A stretch of 64,000 bases of DNA from Bradyrhizobium ottawaense (GTDB taxonomy: Bacteria > Pseudomonadota > Alphaproteobacteria > Rhizobiales > Xanthobacteraceae): NCBI RefSeq assembly GCF_002278135.3, contig NZ_CP029425.2, positions 8,346,001 through 8,410,000 of the forward strand, read 5' to 3'. Positions within the stretch are counted from its first letter, which is position 1; each line of letters starts with the position of its first letter. Both the position numbers and the translations under genes were made by a program. The notes under the pieces are model-generated. The model did no database searches. It saw only the letters and a program-made list of their open reading frames with translations, and was not told the DNA's origin. Positions 15,115 through 23,660 of this stretch are shown here, piece after piece.

Positions 15115-16455
15115 TTACCGCTCCGGACTTGCCCGCTCGAACTGGCGAAGCAGCTTGTTGCCGCGCTCGACGGCGGAATCCAGCGCGGCTTGCGCGCTCT
15201 TCTGGCCGGCGAACGCCTGCTCCAGTTCGTCCTCGATCGCGCCGCGGATCAGGACGAAGGAGCCGAGCCGGATGCCCTTCGAGTTCTCCGTCGGCGGATT
15301 GAGCGTGATCTCCTCGAACGAGATCGCCGAGCCCGGATTGCGCTCGTAAAAGCCCTGCGCGCGCGTCAGCTCGGACGCGGCGCGGGTGATCGGCAGATAG
15401 CCGGTGTTCTGATGCCAGGCGGCCTGCACGCCGGGCTGCGACAGATAGGCGAAGAACCGCGCCACGCCCTTGTATTCCTCGCGCGGCCGGTCGCGCAGCA
15501 CCCACAGCGTGGCGCCGCCGATGATCGAGTTCTGCGGCGCGCCCTTCACGTCGGGCCAATACGGCATCATGCCGTAGCCGATCTCGAATTTCGAATTCGC
15601 TCTGATGTCGGCGCGCGTCGCCGAGGAGCCGATGAAGATGCCGCATTCGCCCTTCTGAAAGCGCGGCTCGGCCGCTTGGCCGCGGCCGCCATAGTCGAAC
15701 AGTTTTGTCTTTTGCCATTCGGCGAGCTGGGCGATGTGCATCACCACGACCGGATTGTTGATGGTCAGCTCGGCGTCGAGCCCGGCAAAGCCGTTGCCGC
15801 GCGTCGCCAGCGGCAAATTATGGAAAGCGGAGAAATTCTCGACATGGATCCAGGACGGCCAGGACGTGGTGAAGCCGCACGCCGCACCGCGGTCGCGCAG
15901 GCGCTTTGCGGCCGCGCCCAATTCCGGCCAGGTCTTCGGCGGCGCCTCCGGATCGAGGCCGGCGTCGCGGAACATAGTTTTGTTGTAGTAGAGGATCGGC
16001 GTCGAGGAGTTGAACGGGAACGACAACAGATTGCCGGCCGCGTCGGTGTAATAGCCGGAGACCGCGGGCAGGTAATCGGTCAGCGAGAACGGCTCGTGCA
16101 TGTCCCGCATCAGGCTGAACACCGGATAGATCGCGCCCCTGGCCGCGGTCATGGTGGCGGTGGCGACCTCGTTGACCTGGACGATGGCGGGCTGGCTGCG
16201 CGAGCGGAAGGCGAAGATCGCGGCGGTCACCGTCTCGGTGTAGTTGCCCTTGTAAGCGGGCACGATGCGGTAATCGGACTGCGAGGCGTTGAAGTCCGAG
16301 GCGAGCTTTTCCAATTGCCGCCCAAGCTCGCCGGACATGGCGTGCCACCACGCGATGTCGGTGGCGGCGCGCACGGGCGCGGCCAATGAGAGAGCCGCCA
16401 GGGCGGCGACGAGCTGCAAAAGGCGCAATGCTGAAGTCACGATGGCGCTTCCCAT
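15115..16455 (-). CDS. UgpB-like extracellular solute-binding protein (family 1)
   Basis: This 446-residue periplasmic protein has a cleavable signal (ends PVRAA) and the glycerol-phosphate/sugar-binding fold, with the block IAWWHAMSGELGRQLEKLAS just after it. It resembles sn-glycerol-3-phosphate-binding UgpB. ATG 16455 is preferred to TTG 16467, although neither has a strong ribosome site. No UgpA/UgpE permease or UgpC ATPase is adjacent, so it is an orphan that must borrow a transporter elsewhere or serve as a sensor. Confidence 0.82.
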   Translation of the reverse strand: MGSAIVTSALRLLQLVAALAALSLAAPVRAATDIAWWHAMSGELGRQLEKLASDFNASQSDYRIVPAYKGNYTETVTAAIFAFRSRSQPAIVQVNEVATATMTAARGAIYPVFSLMRDMHEPFSLTDYLPAVSGYYTDAAGNLLSFPFNSSTPILYYNKTMFRDAGLDPEAPPKTWPELGAAAKRLRDRGAACGFTTSWPSWIHVENFSAFHNLPLATRGNGFAGLDAELTINNPVVVMHIAQLAEWQKTKLFDYGGRGQAAEPRFQKGECGIFIGSSATRADIRANSKFEIGYGMMPYWPDVKGAPQNSIIGGATLWVLRDRPREEYKGVARFFAYLSQPGVQAAWHQNTGYLPITRAASELTRAQGFYERNPGSAISFEEITLNPPTENSKGIRLGSFVLIRGAIEDELEQAFAGQKSAQAALDSAVERGNKLLRQFERASPER

Positions 16456-16639
16456 GCCGCACGACAAAGGCGGCTGCCCTGCTTAAGGCGCGGCATTTGC
16501 GGTTTCAACCGGGAATGAACGCCGGCCGCGCCGCACAATTACACGGCCGCGCCGGGCGGGATGGCCTTCCCCCGACCATCTGCTAGATTGCATTGAACCT
16601 TTTGCTCCCGCCATAGACTCCACCACTGAGGGGTTGAGT

Positions 16640-17635
16640 GTGCCAAGGTTGAGCCGTGCCGAACTCTCGCGGACCGGAGTGATCGTCGTCGCGCTTCTGC
16701 TTGCCGTCTGTGCGACGGGCGCCGTTGCACGCGAATTTCGCTCCGCCGATACCCAGACCGAGGATTACCCGACCGTCCAGGCGCTGCGCTACATGGGCGC
16801 GCTGATCGCCGAGCGCAGCGGCGGCCGCCACGAGATCAAGGTGTTCCACTCCCGCCAGCTCGGCGAGGAAAAGGAGACCATCGAGCAGACCCGGGCCGGC
16901 GCGATCGACCTCAACCGGACCAACGTGGCGCTGATCGGCAACTTCGTGCCGGCGATGAACGTGCTCGCCATGCCGTTCCTGTTCCGGTCCATCGAGCACA
17001 TGCAGAAGGTGCTGGACGGGCCGATTGGCAGCGAGATCCTGAACAGCTTCGAGCCCTATGGCTTCGTCGGGCTCGCCTTCTACGATTCCGGGGCGCGGTC
17101 GATCTACAACGGCGCCCGCCCGGTGAAGACCATCGCGGATCTCAAGGGATTGCGGATCCGGGTGCAGCAGTCGGAGTTGATGAGCCAGATGATCCGCTCG
17201 CTCGGCGCCGAGCCGGTCGAGATGCCCTATGGGCAGGTGCTCACCGGGCTCGCCAACCATCTGATCGACGGCGCCGAGAACAACTGGCCATCTTTCGTGA
17301 CGACGGATCATTACACGCACGCCGGGCATTATACGCTCACCGAGCACACGATGAGCCCGGAAGTGCTGGTGATCTCGCTGAAGGCCTGGCAGAGCCTGTC
17401 GCCGGACGACCAGAAGATCTTCCGGGAGGCCGCGCAGCGCTCCAGCCGGTTCATGCGCGAGAAATGGCGCGACCTCGAGGAGCAGTCGCAGCGCAAGGCG
17501 CAGGAAGCCGGCGTCACCATCATCAGGGAGATCGACCGCAAGCCGTTCGAGGACGCGATGGCCCCGATCTACGCCAAGGCCGGGCGCGATCCCGCCGCGG
17601 CCGCGCTGATCGAACGTATTCGCAAGGTGGAGTGA
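16640..17635 (+). CDS. dctP: TRAP-type C4-dicarboxylate-like solute-binding protein (DctP family)
   Basis: The 331-residue periplasmic protein has a signal segment and the DctP fold with its hallmark region (LKGLRIRVQQSELMSQMIRSL; the key binding Arg is in RIRVQQ). GAGGGG ends at 16633, directly against TTG 16634 but 6 nt from in-frame GTG 16640, so the GTG is taken as the start. There are no DctQ/DctM membrane subunits in the window. The next three genes are all signalling proteins and begin 6 nt later, so this protein probably presents a carboxylate ligand to the histidine kinase rather than feeding an importer. Confidence 0.87.
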   Translation: MPRLSRAELSRTGVIVVALLLAVCATGAVAREFRSADTQTEDYPTVQALRYMGALIAERSGGRHEIKVFHSRQLGEEKETIEQTRAGAIDLNRTNVALIGNFVPAMNVLAMPFLFRSIEHMQKVLDGPIGSEILNSFEPYGFVGLAFYDSGARSIYNGARPVKTIADLKGLRIRVQQSELMSQMIRSLGAEPVEMPYGQVLTGLANHLIDGAENNWPSFVTTDHYTHAGHYTLTEHTMSPEVLVISLKAWQSLSPDDQKIFREAAQRSSRFMREKWRDLEEQSQRKAQEAGVTIIREIDRKPFEDAMAPIYAKAGRDPAAAALIERIRKVE

Positions 17636-17641
17636 GCCGCG

Positions 17642-19720
17642 TTGGCTGCACTTGGACATACCGAGCACGCAGACCGGCCGTCCGGCCCGATCGGACGGCT
17701 GCGCGCACGGCTGGTCGGCGTGCTTCGGGCGGTGCCGATCCGCTGGCGCATCCTGTCGATCGCCGCGCTGAACTCCGCCGTGGTGGTGGTGCTGGTGGGG
17801 ATGATCTGGAACGGCGCGCAGGTGCTGGGCTCGGCCTGGGACGACGTGCGCCAGGTGCGCGAATCCGACCGCATCCTGGCGCTGCTCGAAAGCGAGACCG
17901 GGCGCCTGCACAATCTGATCCACCGCTACATCAACCAGCCGAGCCCCGACCTGTTCGCCGAGATCCTGCTGCTGCGCGAGGCGGTACTGGGCACGCTGAC
18001 CAACCGCGCCGCCAAGGACCCGATGCTGTCGGGCTCGGTCGAGGAGCTGGAGCGCACCACCGACCGCTTCCTCAACGGCTTCGGCGAGCTGCGCAGCGTG
18101 CAGGCCACCATTGCCAAGACCTATGAGGACCAGGTGCAAGGCCCGGCCAGGGACATGGCCGGCCTCTATTCCATCATCGAAGGCGCCACCGGCCATCGCG
18201 ACGCCCTGATCTGGCCATCGCTCGGAAAATCCCGCGAGGCCTTCACCGCGATGCTGGTGGCGGCCAATTCCTACTATCTGTCGCTGTCATCGGGCGCGGC
18301 CGACGACGCGCGCCGCAACACCGAGACGATCGAGAAGACCATCCCCGTGATGATCGATCTCGCCGACAACGACCTGCAGAAGATGGCCTTGCGGCGGCTC
18401 GGGGCCCGCACCGCCGCACTGCGTGAGGGCTTTGCAAAGCTCTCCGAGCAGCTTGCCAGCCGCACCGAGCTGCTCCGCAACACCATCGACGCCAGCCAGG
18501 CCGAGGCGATCGGCGCCATCGACGACCTCTCCACCAAGATGCGCAAGCGCGAGCAGAAGGCGCAGGAGACCTTCGACCGCACGCTGGCGGATATTTCCCG
18601 CCGTGTCCTTTCCATTGCGGTGATCTTCCTCGGCATCATCCTCACCGCCGGCGTGATGATCGCGCTGTCGATCCGGCTGCCGCTGCAGCAGATCATGGCG
18701 GCGATGCGCGCGATCACGCTCGGCGATCTCGACCGCGAGGTGCAGGGCACCAAGGCCCGCGACGAGGTCGGCGCCATGGCGCGCGCGGTGGAGGTGTTCC
18801 GCGAGAACGCGATCGCGAAGCGGCAGACCGAGGACGAGCTGCGCGCGTCCAAGGAGAAGGCCGAGAGCGCGCTGCTCGAGCTCAATACCGCACAGCAGAA
18901 TTTGATCGATGCCGAACGGCTGGCGGCGCTCGGCGGCCTCGTCGCCGGCGTCGCGCACGAGGTCAACAATCCGATCGGCATCAGTCTGACGGTGGCTTCG
19001 AGTTTTGCCCGGCGCAGCGAGATCTTCGAGGCCCAGCTCAAGGGCGATGGGGGCCTGCGTCGCTCGCAGCTGGAGGAATTCGTGCAGTCCTCACGCGACG
19101 CCTCGCAGCAGCTGGTCGCCAATCTGCAGCGCGCCGGCGAGCTGATCCAGTCGTTCAAGCAGGTCGCGGTCGACCGCTCCCATGCGGAGCGGCGGCAATT
19201 CTCGCTCAGCGAGGCCACCGACCAGATCATCGCCAGCCTGCGCCCGGTGCTGAAGCGCTCGCCGATCACGCTCCAGGTCGACGTGCCCGAGGGGCTGCTG
19301 CTCGACGGCTATCCCGGCTCCTATGGCCAGATCCTGACCAACCTCTTCCTCAACGCCGCCAACCACGCCTTCGCCGACGGGCGCGCCGGCACGATCATCA
19401 TCTCGGCGCGGCCGCGCGGGGCCGACGACGTCGAGCTCATCTTCACCGACGACGGGGCCGGCATGACCTCCGACGTGCAGCGCCAGGCCTTTGACCCTTT
19501 CTTTACCACCCGGCGCAATGAAGGCGGCACGGGACTCGGGCTTCATATCGTCTATAACCTCGTCACCCAGCAGCTCGGCGGGCGCATGATGCTGGAATCC
19601 AAGCTGGGACAAGGCACCACTTTTCGCATTATCATGCCCCGGGTCGCCAAGGGCGGCGCGCAAAGCACAGAAAGTGACGGGACTTCTCAATGGCCGAACA
19701 GGACGATGTCCTCCACCTGA
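17642..19720 (+). CDS. Membrane sensor histidine kinase with HAMP domain
   Basis: The 692-residue kinase starts at TTG, 6 nt after the binding-protein stop, with GGAG upstream. It has TM1 at about 37-57, a long helical periplasmic domain (about 60-320), TM2 at about 321-343, HAMP (to about 393), a coiled coil, then a HisKA region with His439 in GVAHEVNNPIG, and a HATPase domain with NLFLNAANHAF, DDGAGM and GGTGLGLHIV. Architecture resembles DctB/TorS-like kinases that read a periplasmic binding protein. The 3' end overlaps the next gene by 31 nt, so translation is coupled. Confidence 0.88.
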   Translation: MAALGHTEHADRPSGPIGRLRARLVGVLRAVPIRWRILSIAALNSAVVVVLVGMIWNGAQVLGSAWDDVRQVRESDRILALLESETGRLHNLIHRYINQPSPDLFAEILLLREAVLGTLTNRAAKDPMLSGSVEELERTTDRFLNGFGELRSVQATIAKTYEDQVQGPARDMAGLYSIIEGATGHRDALIWPSLGKSREAFTAMLVAANSYYLSLSSGAADDARRNTETIEKTIPVMIDLADNDLQKMALRRLGARTAALREGFAKLSEQLASRTELLRNTIDASQAEAIGAIDDLSTKMRKREQKAQETFDRTLADISRRVLSIAVIFLGIILTAGVMIALSIRLPLQQIMAAMRAITLGDLDREVQGTKARDEVGAMARAVEVFRENAIAKRQTEDELRASKEKAESALLELNTAQQNLIDAERLAALGGLVAGVAHEVNNPIGISLTVASSFARRSEIFEAQLKGDGGLRRSQLEEFVQSSRDASQQLVANLQRAGELIQSFKQVAVDRSHAERRQFSLSEATDQIIASLRPVLKRSPITLQVDVPEGLLLDGYPGSYGQILTNLFLNAANHAFADGRAGTIIISARPRGADDVELIFTDDGAGMTSDVQRQAFDPFFTTRRNEGGTGLGLHIVYNLVTQQLGGRMMLESKLGQGTTFRIIMPRVAKGGAQSTESDGTSQWPNRTMSST

Positions 19721-21435
19721 TCGACGATACCGGTACCGCGTCGGAGGATGCCAACGCCCGGAAATGGAAGATCGCCGTCATCGACGACGATCCGGCCGTG
19801 CATGACGGCACCCGCTTTGCGTTGTCCGACTACAGCCTCAACGGCCAGAGCCTGGAGATCCTGTCGGCCTATTCCGCGGCGGAAGGCCGCAAGCTGATGG
19901 CCGAGCACAGCGACATCGCCGCCGTGCTGCTCGACGTCATCATGGAGACCGACGTCGCCGGCCTCGAGCTGGTCGAGTTCATCCGCAACGAGATCCGGAA
20001 CGAGACGGTGCGCATCATCCTGCGCACGGGACAGCCCGGCCAGGCGCCCGAGCGGCGCGTGATCGTGCAGTACGACATCAACGACTACAAGGCCAAGACC
20101 GAGCTCACCGCCGACAAGCTGTTCACCTCGCTGACCGCGGCGCTGCGCTCCTATCAGCAGCTCGAGCGCATGGTGCAGACACGGCGCGGGCTCGAGATCA
20201 TCATCGACGCGGCCTCGACGCTGTACGACTTCAAGTCGATGCAGCGGCTCGCCGAGGGCGTGCTGACCCAGCTGGCCTCGCTGCTCAACGTCGATTGCGC
20301 CGGTATACTGGTCTTGCGCGACAATGGCGGCATCGACCCCGAACTCTCGGTCCTCGCCGGCAGCGGCTGCTATAGCCGCTTCATCGGCACCACGACGTCG
20401 AAGGCGCTCGACCCCGAACTGCGCGAGATGGTGGAGGCCGCGTTTCAGCGCCGCAAGAACGAATTCGCCGACCACCGCAGCGTGATCTATTTGCGCACCG
20501 GGTCCGGCCGCGAGGTGGTAGTGCTGCTGCAGGCCGAGCGCGAATTGTCCGAGACCGACCGCTCGCTGGTCGAGATTTTCTCCTCGAGGCTCTCGATCGC
20601 CTTCGACAACGTCATCCTCTATCAGCAGCTTCAAGCCGCCAATACCCAGCTGGAGGACCGCGTCGCCCAGCGCACCCGCGCGCTGATGCAGGCCAACCGC
20701 CGCCTCTCCGCGCAATGGCTGCGGCTGCAGCGCGCCAACGGCTTCAAGAACGAGATTTTGGGCACGGTCGCGCACGATCTGAAGAACCCGCTCGGCGTCA
20801 TCCTCGGCCGCACCGAGATGCTGAAGGAGCTGATCTCGACCTGCGCCTCGGAAAACGGCGTGGTCGCCCAGGTCGACCACATCCGCGACGCCACCAAGCG
20901 CCTGACCACGATGGTCGACCATCTGATCTCGGACGCGATGGCCGATGCCTTCGACATCACCATCCGCCGCGAGCCGGTCGACGTCGCCGCCCTGGTCAAG
21001 GAGGTCGCCGAGGCCAACCAGCCGCTCGCCGTCAACAAGCAGCAGGCGATCAGCGTCGCCGCGCCGGCCAACATCGTCACCATGTGCGACACCGACCGCA
21101 TCCGCGAGGCGATCGACAATCTCATCAGCAACGCCATCAAATACTCACCGATCGGCGGCAAGATCGACGTGGTCGTCAGCCACGAGGGCGGCGACACCGT
21201 CGTCCGCGTCAGCGACGAGGGCGCCGGCCTGTCGCCGGAAGATCTCGGCCGCCTGTTCGGCCGGTTCCAGCGGCTGTCGGCCAAACCGACCGCCGGCGAG
21301 AGCTCGACGGGACTTGGGCTCTCCATCGTCAAGCGTATCGTCGACATGCATGGCGGCGAGGTGACCGCCGACAGCGAAGGGCCCGGCAAGGGCTCGACCT
21401 TCACCATCACCCTTCCCCCGACCGAAATGCCGTGA
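19690..21435 (+). CDS. Receiver-DUF3369-histidine kinase hybrid protein
   Basis: The 581-residue cytoplasmic protein has an N-terminal receiver (25-145; acidic pocket Asp32-34, phospho-acceptor Asp82 in LLDVIMETD), a DUF3369 GAF-like domain (about 150-310), a coiled coil, and a HisKA/HATPase pair with His362 in VAHDLKNPLG, DNLISNAIKYSP and GLGLSIV. It can therefore receive phosphate at the N-terminus and donate from the C-terminus, acting as a relay between the membrane kinase upstream and the OmpR-type regulator downstream. Confidence 0.87.
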   Translation: MAEQDDVLHLIDDTGTASEDANARKWKIAVIDDDPAVHDGTRFALSDYSLNGQSLEILSAYSAAEGRKLMAEHSDIAAVLLDVIMETDVAGLELVEFIRNEIRNETVRIILRTGQPGQAPERRVIVQYDINDYKAKTELTADKLFTSLTAALRSYQQLERMVQTRRGLEIIIDAASTLYDFKSMQRLAEGVLTQLASLLNVDCAGILVLRDNGGIDPELSVLAGSGCYSRFIGTTTSKALDPELREMVEAAFQRRKNEFADHRSVIYLRTGSGREVVVLLQAERELSETDRSLVEIFSSRLSIAFDNVILYQQLQAANTQLEDRVAQRTRALMQANRRLSAQWLRLQRANGFKNEILGTVAHDLKNPLGVILGRTEMLKELISTCASENGVVAQVDHIRDATKRLTTMVDHLISDAMADAFDITIRREPVDVAALVKEVAEANQPLAVNKQQAISVAAPANIVTMCDTDRIREAIDNLISNAIKYSPIGGKIDVVVSHEGGDTVVRVSDEGAGLSPEDLGRLFGRFQRLSAKPTAGESSTGLGLSIVKRIVDMHGGEVTADSEGPGKGSTFTITLPPTEMP

Positions 21436-21445
21436 CGTAGAGACC

Positions 21446-22183
21446 ATGACCCAAAGCCAGCACATCATGATCGTCGACGATGAAGCCCCGGCCCGGGAGA
21501 TGGTCGGCGATTATCTCAAGATGCACGGCTTCACCGTGACGCTGTGCGACGGCGGCAAGTCCTTGCGCGCCGCGATCCAGGGCAGCATGCCCGATCTCGT
21601 CGTGCTCGATCTCAACATGCCCGAGGAAGACGGCCTCTCGATCATCCGCGACCTCAAGAGCCGCATCAACGTGCCCGTCATCATGCTGACGGCAACCGCG
21701 AGCCCGATCGACCGCGTGGTGGGCCTCGAGCTCGGCGCCGACGATTACGTGGCCAAGCCCTGCGAGCTGCGCGAGCTGATGGCGCGCATCCGCTCGGTGC
21801 TGCGGCGGAGCGTGCCGGCCAAGGCCGCAGCGCCTGATGCGGCGGCGGCGAAATCCGACAAGGAGCAATTGGTACGGTTCGGGACAAAGTGGCTCGATCT
21901 CGAAGCCCAAGCCCTGCGCGACGACGAGGGCAACGAGCATCCGCTGACCGCCTCCGAGTTCGGGCTGTTGAAGGTGTTCGCGGCCAATCCGAAGCGCGTG
22001 CTGTCGCGCGAGCGCTTGCTGGAATTGGCTAACGCGCGCGACGCCGAAGCCTTCGACCGCGCCGTCGACCTGCGCATCATGCGCATCCGCCGCAAGATCG
22101 AGCCCGATCCGGCCAAGCCCGCCGTGATCCGCACCATCCGCGGCGGCGGCTATCTGTTCTCGCCGGCGGGCGAGAAGGCGTAA
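21446..22183 (+). CDS. OmpR-family response regulator
   Basis: The 245-residue protein has a receiver (5-120; Asp55 in VVLDLNMPEEDG, Lys in VAKPCELRE) and a C-terminal winged helix (about 145-240; LTASEFGLLKVFAANPKRVLS). It starts 10 nt after the hybrid kinase and ends the four-gene unit. It is the only DNA-binding protein of the system; its targets are not evident here, and no TRAP permease gene lies nearby for it to control. Confidence 0.9.
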   Translation: MTQSQHIMIVDDEAPAREMVGDYLKMHGFTVTLCDGGKSLRAAIQGSMPDLVVLDLNMPEEDGLSIIRDLKSRINVPVIMLTATASPIDRVVGLELGADDYVAKPCELRELMARIRSVLRRSVPAKAAAPDAAAAKSDKEQLVRFGTKWLDLEAQALRDDEGNEHPLTASEFGLLKVFAANPKRVLSRERLLELANARDAEAFDRAVDLRIMRIRRKIEPDPAKPAVIRTIRGGGYLFSPAGEKA

Positions 22184-22198
22184 GCCTCACACTCCGCC

Positions 22199-22350
22199 GT
22201 CGTCCCGGACAAGCGCGCCCTTGGGCGCGCGCAGATCCGGGACCCATAACCCCAGGCCGTGGTTTGGCGTGAAAGCGCCCACTCCGAGTCCCCGGAACCA
22301 CTCCTCCCTTTGGGTATGGGTCCCGGGTTCGCTTCGCGCCCCGGGACGAC
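22199..22350. repeat. Dispersed repeat family C, copy 1
   Basis: GTCGTCCCGGACAAGCGCG opens and CGCCCCGGGACGAC closes the unit; inner arms are GATCCGGGACCCATAACCCC and GGGTATGGGTCCCGGG. It lies just after the response-regulator stop and could act as its transcript end. Eight more copies occur in the window. Confidence 0.8.
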
Positions 22351-22468
22351 AGTCTGGCGCGACCGAACGCAAGTCACCAAGATTCGTTCCGTGGCGCCCC
22401 CGTCCGCCTCAACACCCCTATCCCCGTATTTTCCGTACATTGAAATTCCACGACTTTTCGTCCCGAAT

Positions 22469-22495
22469 GTTTCGTCGCCATCCCTCCGACGAAAC
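22469..22495. promoter_or_regulatory. Inverted repeat upstream of the sigma factor gene
   Basis: GTTTCGTCG (22469-22477) and CGACGAAAC (22487-22495) form a perfect 9-bp inverted repeat with a 9-nt spacer. The right arm continues as CCGACGAAACAATT (22486-22499), and the same 14-mer reappears at 23294-23307, after the sigma gene. It may be an operator or part of an alternative-sigma promoter. The remaining 22350-22615 stretch is AT-rich relative to its surroundings and probably holds the sigma promoter. Confidence 0.4.
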
Positions 22496-22615
22496 AATTT
22501 GGCGGCGCACGAAACCATTTTCCCCTTTTCGTGCAGACGTCCCGAAACGTTGGCTCATTAACACTTTGGTCCAAGGAAACGCCGCTCGGTTGCGGCGCTA
22601 CGGGGAGCCAAGTCA

Positions 22616-23227
22616 ATGCGGAACGTCATCGCCATCAACGCCCAGGCCAGCCAGAGCATCATCGCCGCTCAGGCGACTTCGGACGACATGCTTCTCGAGA
22701 GCATTGCCGACGGCAACCGGACGTCGATGCATATCCTTTATTGTCGGCACAGCGTGCGGGTGTACCGCTTCATCCTGCGCATCGTGCGTGACGCCACCGC
22801 GGCGGAAGACCTCGTCAGCCAGGTGTTCCTGGACGTGTGGCGGACCGCCGGCCAATTCCAGGGCCGATCCCAGGTTTCGACCTGGCTGCTCTCGATCGCC
22901 CGCTTCAAGGCGCTGACTGCGATGCGCCAGCGCCGCTTCGAGGACATCGACCAGGAGGACGTGCGGCAGATCCCCGACGATTCCGATACGCCGGAGACCT
23001 CGCTCGACCGCAGCGACACCAGCGCCATCCTGCGCGCCTGCGTGCAGAAGCTGTCGCCCGCGCATCGCGAGATCATCACCCTCGTCTACTACCACGAGAA
23101 GTCGGTGGAGGAGGTCGGGCAGATCATCGGCATCCCCCAGAGCACGGTGAAGACGCGGATGTTCTACGCCCGCAAGCAGCTGGCCGAATTGCTTAAGGGC
23201 TGCGGCGTCGAGCGCTTCGCTGCCTGA
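22616..23227 (+). CDS. ECF-type RNA polymerase sigma factor
   Basis: The 203-residue protein has sigma region 2 (about 38-105, RDATAAEDLVSQVFLDVWR) and region 4 (about 135-190, LSPAHREIITLVYYHEKSVEEVGQ then PQSTVKTRMFYARKQL). It has no long C-terminal extension. No recognisable anti-sigma factor or zinc-binding partner is adjacent, so its control must be transcriptional or from elsewhere. The isolated setting, long AT-richer leader and flanking 14-bp direct repeats are the notable points. Confidence 0.88.
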   Translation: MRNVIAINAQASQSIIAAQATSDDMLLESIADGNRTSMHILYCRHSVRVYRFILRIVRDATAAEDLVSQVFLDVWRTAGQFQGRSQVSTWLLSIARFKALTAMRQRRFEDIDQEDVRQIPDDSDTPETSLDRSDTSAILRACVQKLSPAHREIITLVYYHEKSVEEVGQIIGIPQSTVKTRMFYARKQLAELLKGCGVERFAA

Positions 23228-23387
23228 GGCCAAGGATTTCAAAGGGATAGGGCCGCCGATCTGGCCCTCTCCCGGGACACGGAAGTGTTACCGCCGACGA
23301 AACAATTGAAACAAAGCACAACATCAGGCGGAAAAACTTCCCCCTATAAAGCTCACATACGGTTTCGTTAAACCTCCCAAGGACTCC

Positions 23388-23424
23388 ACGACCCGGACGG
23401 GATGCCCCCCTCCGGGTCGTTTTG
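23388..23424 (+). terminator. Rho-independent terminator
   Basis: ACGACCCGGA (23388-23397) and TCCGGGTCGT (23411-23420) form a perfect 10-bp GC-rich stem, followed by TTTTG-type T-rich sequence. It lies 160 nt after the sigma-factor stop. It either ends that transcript or the transcript of a short non-coding RNA beginning near the TATAAA at 23345-23350. Confidence 0.7.
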
Positions 23425-23474
23425 TGTTTGGCGAGCCGTGACGTGGGCATTGCGACCCCCGCTGGGTCCTCCAT

Positions 23475-23560
23475 CGTCATGGCCGGGCTTGACCCGGCCA
23501 TCCACGCCTTCGGCGCGGCACCAAGAACGTGGATGCCCGGGACAAACCCGGGCATGACGA
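23475..23560. repeat. Dispersed repeat family D, copy 1
   Basis: Two hairpin modules stand side by side: ATGGCCGGGCTTGACCCGGCCAT and ATGCCCGGG...CCCGGGCAT, each ending in CGTCATG or CATGACG. It is framed by CGTCATGG and GGCATGACG. The second copy is at 33430-33552. The 23228-23660 gap otherwise holds the terminator and no gene. Confidence 0.75.
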
Positions 23561-23660
23561 CCTGAGGTGAAAATTGCCCCCCGTCACGAAGCCGTGACGC
23601 TCTGTAACGATCCACGCATCCCGCCCGAACTGCCCTCGTGACCTCCTTCACGAGTGCCCC

